From contig VXXH01000170.1 in assembly GCA_009835515.1 (NCBI GenBank), positions 801 to 8,222 on the forward strand: 7,422 bases of DNA. The letters are read 5' to 3'. The notes under the pieces were generated by a model. The model was not told the DNA's origin and did not search any database. It was given only the letters and a program-made list of their open reading frames with translations. This DNA is from Candidatus Poribacteria bacterium (lineage in GTDB: Bacteria > Poribacteria > WGA-4E > WGA-3G). Every line of letters begins with the position of its first letter. The first letter of the stretch is position 1. Of this stretch, positions 4,634 through 7,422 are shown piece by piece. The translations under genes and the position numbers were made by a program.

Positions 4634-7422
4634 TTACTGGATTTCGCCGCGGATGGTGAGTGCGCTTGCGACGGAGAGGAAGTCTCTGCCTTCTTCGACT
4701 CTGTCGTGGTGGTAGCTGAGACCGAGGTGGAAGTTTGCTGAGATGTGGGTGCTGATTTTGTAGCCGACGCGCAGCGTCGTCTCGTAACGCTCGGAGCGTT
4801 CCTCGCGGTTTAGGCCGAAATTTTCTCTACGAATCGACCAAGAGAGGGTATTTGTCAACTCCAAGTCGTGTTTAAGTGGGATTCTGCCGAAAAACGGAAA
4901 CCGTATACCGTTTTCTGTCCGATACCGATAGTCAATACTAAGATTTGGTGTTACGATCAAAGCCTTACTCTGTATGCCGCTCCGTTGTTGGTCTCGGAGT
5001 GTTGTGCGTATACCCAATGCTGTCCGTGTCTCTTTACCCCAGGTGTGTATCCAGCTGAGTGATGGCGTGTGTGCCGTGCTATCGCTGAGCGTCGTTTCCA
5101 GTGTTGAATTGTCTCGTTTTGTAAAACTATAGCGCAGTTGAAAACTGGAGGCTTCTTGTGCCTTCAGTTTTAAATCGGCTTCGTACGACTCGGCGTGCGA
5201 CGTGTACGTGCTCCCTAAACTTTTCCGGAAACTTTCAGACGTGCTGAAATTTGTTCCTAAGGATGCCCAACTCCACGGGTCTACCGAGCCGCGAACTGTG
5301 TAACGATTACTGCGCCGGGAATTCGTCCGTTCCTTTGCGTCATCCGCAAGCGACCAAATTTCTAAGGCAGACAACCCGGATGCAAGCTGCCGATACGATT
5401 CGGTAGCCGTAAAATTGGCATTCGTACTAATCGTAAAACTTTTCAGAATTCTATGCAAGATACCATCTTGTGCTGCTTGATCGCGAGTAGAACTCGCTCC
5501 TACACTATTTCCTGTCTCACCTTTATCGCGTTCAATCCAGTCGCCGCGGTTTTCTTCTAACTCTTGGATCTGCGTTTCGTCGATACCGTTTTCTCGCAGC
5601 TGCTCAATTATTTCAGGGTTTCCTTCGTTACTTGGCAAGGATAGGGAATCGGGGTTAGAAACCCCTCCTACTGAAGAGGGCGATGTGCTGTCTTGGGGGC
5701 CATCTGTAGGGTTCTCAGGGTTTGGCGTTTTTTCAGGACTCAAAAACCAGCCGAACCACTTTTGAACGCGGAGGTTCATGCCGAGGCTGACATTACCGTT
5801 AAGGGATGCGTTTTTTTGTTCTCTGAACCAATTCTCACGAAAACTCATACGACTTGTCACAGTCGGACGCATGCCGATCAAATCTCGATTCAGTCGAGGT
5901 GTCAGGGAGAGGCGATGCTCCCGTTCAGCGATTGAGAAATCTTGTTCAGGAGTTTCCTCAGGTGCTTCCGGTTCTGTCGTTACACCACTTGTAAGGGGTG
6001 TTCTATAGTTCTGATCTTCACGTCTCTCAAGTGTCCGACGGACATCGTAACTTGGGTTCAAACTGAAGATGTTTGTTGGACTGATGTTGAATGCTATTGT
6101 GCCACTATCGGTTTTTTCATCTCTATTTCTGCCGTAACCATAACTATAGTAGGATGTTGAAGTTGAGGTGGTATCGGTTGCCGTTTCTGGTTTAGCGAGC
6201 ACATCTTCGTGGCGATACTGCACGTTAACACCGAGTTTTGATCCGAGTTCATATCGGAAACTGCCGGTGTAGAGGTGACTAATTTGCGTGCCTTGACGCT
6301 CGTTCCAAAAGTCTTGATAGTTATATGCGAAGCCGAGATTTGGGTACGGATTTCGGTTGAATCGGACAGAGAAATCTCGGGTACGGGTCTCACTTTTCCC
6401 GCTCTGGAAACTGCTGTAACTACCACGCACACTTTCAGTTTCAGTGTCTTGTTGTCGGATACCGTACCGGATCGGCAGCCACGGGAAAATGGTGACATCT
6501 GCATCAATGTTGTAGTCGTTGTTTGTGGTGCTATACCCCCGTGAAGAGAGCCGTTGTCTGCCAATTTGACCGGCACCGCTTTCAAAGTCTTTATCTTGAC
6601 TTGCGTAACCGCCACGCAACTTCACGATACTGCCGAGTGACATTGACATATTACCGCGACGCGCCCAGCCAGCACGTACAAGTGGATCACCCAAGTGAAT
6701 CTCATTCACCCAGATGTCACCGCTGATTTCACGACCTGTATCGTTGCGGATACCGAGCAGGATACCACCAATATTTTTGATAGAGAGCCGCGTGTTGTTT
6801 CTACCTCTGATTGTGAAACCATCTGGATGTCCATCTGGGGCATCGTCTATGCTTTCGGGGTTGGTGGTAGGCACGGGTTCTCCAATTTCTGTTTCTGCGC
6901 CAACAGGAACGCTTGAAACATGCGCATCCAGATCAGGGTAAGCATTTCTACGCAGGTCACGTAGATCAATTTCAATTAACTTCCAACCTTCAAAGTCTAC
7001 AGGCACTGTGTATTCATAATAGTCTGTCAGGTTCTCGAAAACGTTAATATCTTCTTCCTCTGTTTGGTTAACAAACGGATCCGAGCTGTAAAATGAGCTG
7101 CGGTAGCCGGTACGAACGGTCGGCGCGAGTTGCAAAACGAAGGTTGTATCGCTTTTGTCGCCATAGAGCCAAAAGCGCAATGTGTCGTGCTTACTGAAAT
7201 CTTGACCATCGCTTTGGGTTACGCCTTTCAGTTGTTTGGAGGTAACACCGTAAGAACCGGGAAACAGGTAATATTCAAGGCTCAACGTCTGTTCGCGTTG
7301 CTGTTGTGTTTGGAAACCCAGCGAGGTTGCTGTAAATGGGTGTAGCTTCTTGAAAAGTTCATTGTCTTCAATATCGAGATACGCGCTCTGATACGCATCG
7401 TAACTGAAATTATCCTTTGTAC
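4634..7422 (-). CDS. SprA-like giant outer-membrane barrel, C-terminal part
   Basis: About 928 residues are visible. The frame has no stop up to the right edge, so the N-terminus is outside the window; the TTG at 7285 is internal, since a coherent frame continues upstream (ending KLHPFTATSLGFQTQQQREQ). SprA, the type IX secretion translocon of Bacteroidetes, is usually 2000 or more residues. Visible residues 1 to ~250 form a beta-sandwich-like domain with TLRFWLYGD, GWKLIEIDLRDL and the SprA-type motif GDIWVNEIHLGDP (234-246) followed by GWA. The rest is a long series of alternating amphipathic strands with conserved turns, including FGRIPLKHDLELT and SWSIRREN near the end, resembling the SprA C-terminus. 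A Pro/Ser/Glu-rich, non-barrel insert of ~95 residues (about 5465-5745) interrupts it. The final strand ends LTIRGEIQ, without the common terminal Phe. Likely an outer-membrane protein-conducting pore or a barrel relative; the type IX assignment is inference. Confidence 0.75.
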   Translation of the reverse strand, partial: TKDNFSYDAYQSAYLDIEDNELFKKLHPFTATSLGFQTQQQREQTLSLEYYLFPGSYGVTSKQLKGVTQSDGQDFSKHDTLRFWLYGDKSDTTFVLQLAPTVRTGYRSSFYSSDPFVNQTEEEDINVFENLTDYYEYTVPVDFEGWKLIEIDLRDLRRNAYPDLDAHVSSVPVGAETEIGEPVPTTNPESIDDAPDGHPDGFTIRGRNNTRLSIKNIGGILLGIRNDTGREISGDIWVNEIHLGDPLVRAGWARRGNMSMSLGSIVKLRGGYASQDKDFESGAGQIGRQRLSSRGYSTTNNDYNIDADVTIFPWLPIRYGIRQQDTETESVRGSYSSFQSGKSETRTRDFSVRFNRNPYPNLGFAYNYQDFWNERQGTQISHLYTGSFRYELGSKLGVNVQYRHEDVLAKPETATDTTSTSTSYYSYGYGRNRDEKTDSGTIAFNISPTNIFSLNPSYDVRRTLERREDQNYRTPLTSGVTTEPEAPEETPEQDFSIAEREHRLSLTPRLNRDLIGMRPTVTSRMSFRENWFREQKNASLNGNVSLGMNLRVQKWFGWFLSPEKTPNPENPTDGPQDSTSPSSVGGVSNPDSLSLPSNEGNPEIIEQLRENGIDETQIQELEENRGDWIERDKGETGNSVGASSTRDQAAQDGILHRILKSFTISTNANFTATESYRQLASGLSALEIWSLADDAKERTNSRRSNRYTVRGSVDPWSWASLGTNFSTSESFRKSLGSTYTSHAESYEADLKLKAQEASSFQLRYSFTKRDNSTLETTLSDSTAHTPSLSWIHTWGKETRTALGIRTTLRDQQRSGIQSKALIVTPNLSIDYRYRTENGIRFPFFGRIPLKHDLELTNTLSWSIRRENFGLNREERSERYETTLRVGYKISTHISANFHLGLSYHHDRVEEGRDFLSVASALTIRGEIQ

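Noticed and set aside
6094..6615. 173-residue minus-strand frame inside the barrel gene
   Set aside because: It is the same strand in another frame, with no start signal or domain, while the barrel frame shows continuous strand periodicity.
4634..7285. Barrel gene starting at TTG 7285
   Set aside because: The frame continues without a stop for 45 more codons to the window edge with a protein-like sequence, and no Shine-Dalgarno precedes the TTG; the gene is partial.

Overview
The window looks like chromosomal DNA from an uncultivated Gram-negative bacterium with an outer membrane. It has a lipobox lipoprotein, a bacterial STT3-type oligosaccharyltransferase and a large SprA-like outer-membrane barrel. 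The mix would fit Candidatus Poribacteria or a neighbouring lineage, but that placement is from general impression and is not shown by a marker gene. No rRNA, tRNA, CRISPR array, transposase or integrase was found.

Bases 1-629 hold no confident gene but are rich in control signals. Three 17-bp dyads (20-36, 38-54, 111-127) share one layout: six bases, a 5-bp spacer, and the inverted six bases. The first two together form a perfect 35-bp inverted repeat. At 239-255 is a full-consensus sigma-54 (-24/-12) promoter. The dyads lie about 145-240 bp upstream of its predicted start, the position and form expected of enhancer sites for an NtrC-family activator. A sigma-70-type promoter follows (383-411), then a doubtful 56-codon ORF and a perfect 10-bp hairpin just before the first gene's ribosome binding site.

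Bases 630-4584 look like a plus-strand operon of four tightly packed genes. The first two encode envelope proteins (the second a clear lipoprotein) that share an unrecognised domain of about 60 residues beginning K(R/K)FGDIPEV, so they are tandem paralogs. The third is a 798-residue STT3-family oligosaccharyltransferase that keeps its catalytic carboxylates but has an unusual WWDYG region. The fourth is a CDP-alcohol phosphatidyltransferase that is cut off right after a perfect catalytic motif and is probably a pseudogene.

On the minus strand, 4634-7422 is the C-terminal part of a very large outer-membrane beta-barrel protein resembling SprA, the type IX secretion translocon. It is open at the right edge, so its start lies outside the window, and it converges on the truncated gene.

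Inferred joint role: a regulated operon making exported envelope proteins and a membrane glycosyltransferase that may glycosylate exported proteins. Next to it is an outer-membrane translocon-like barrel that may be functionally unrelated. Only the domains and motifs are seen; the cooperation between genes is a hypothesis.
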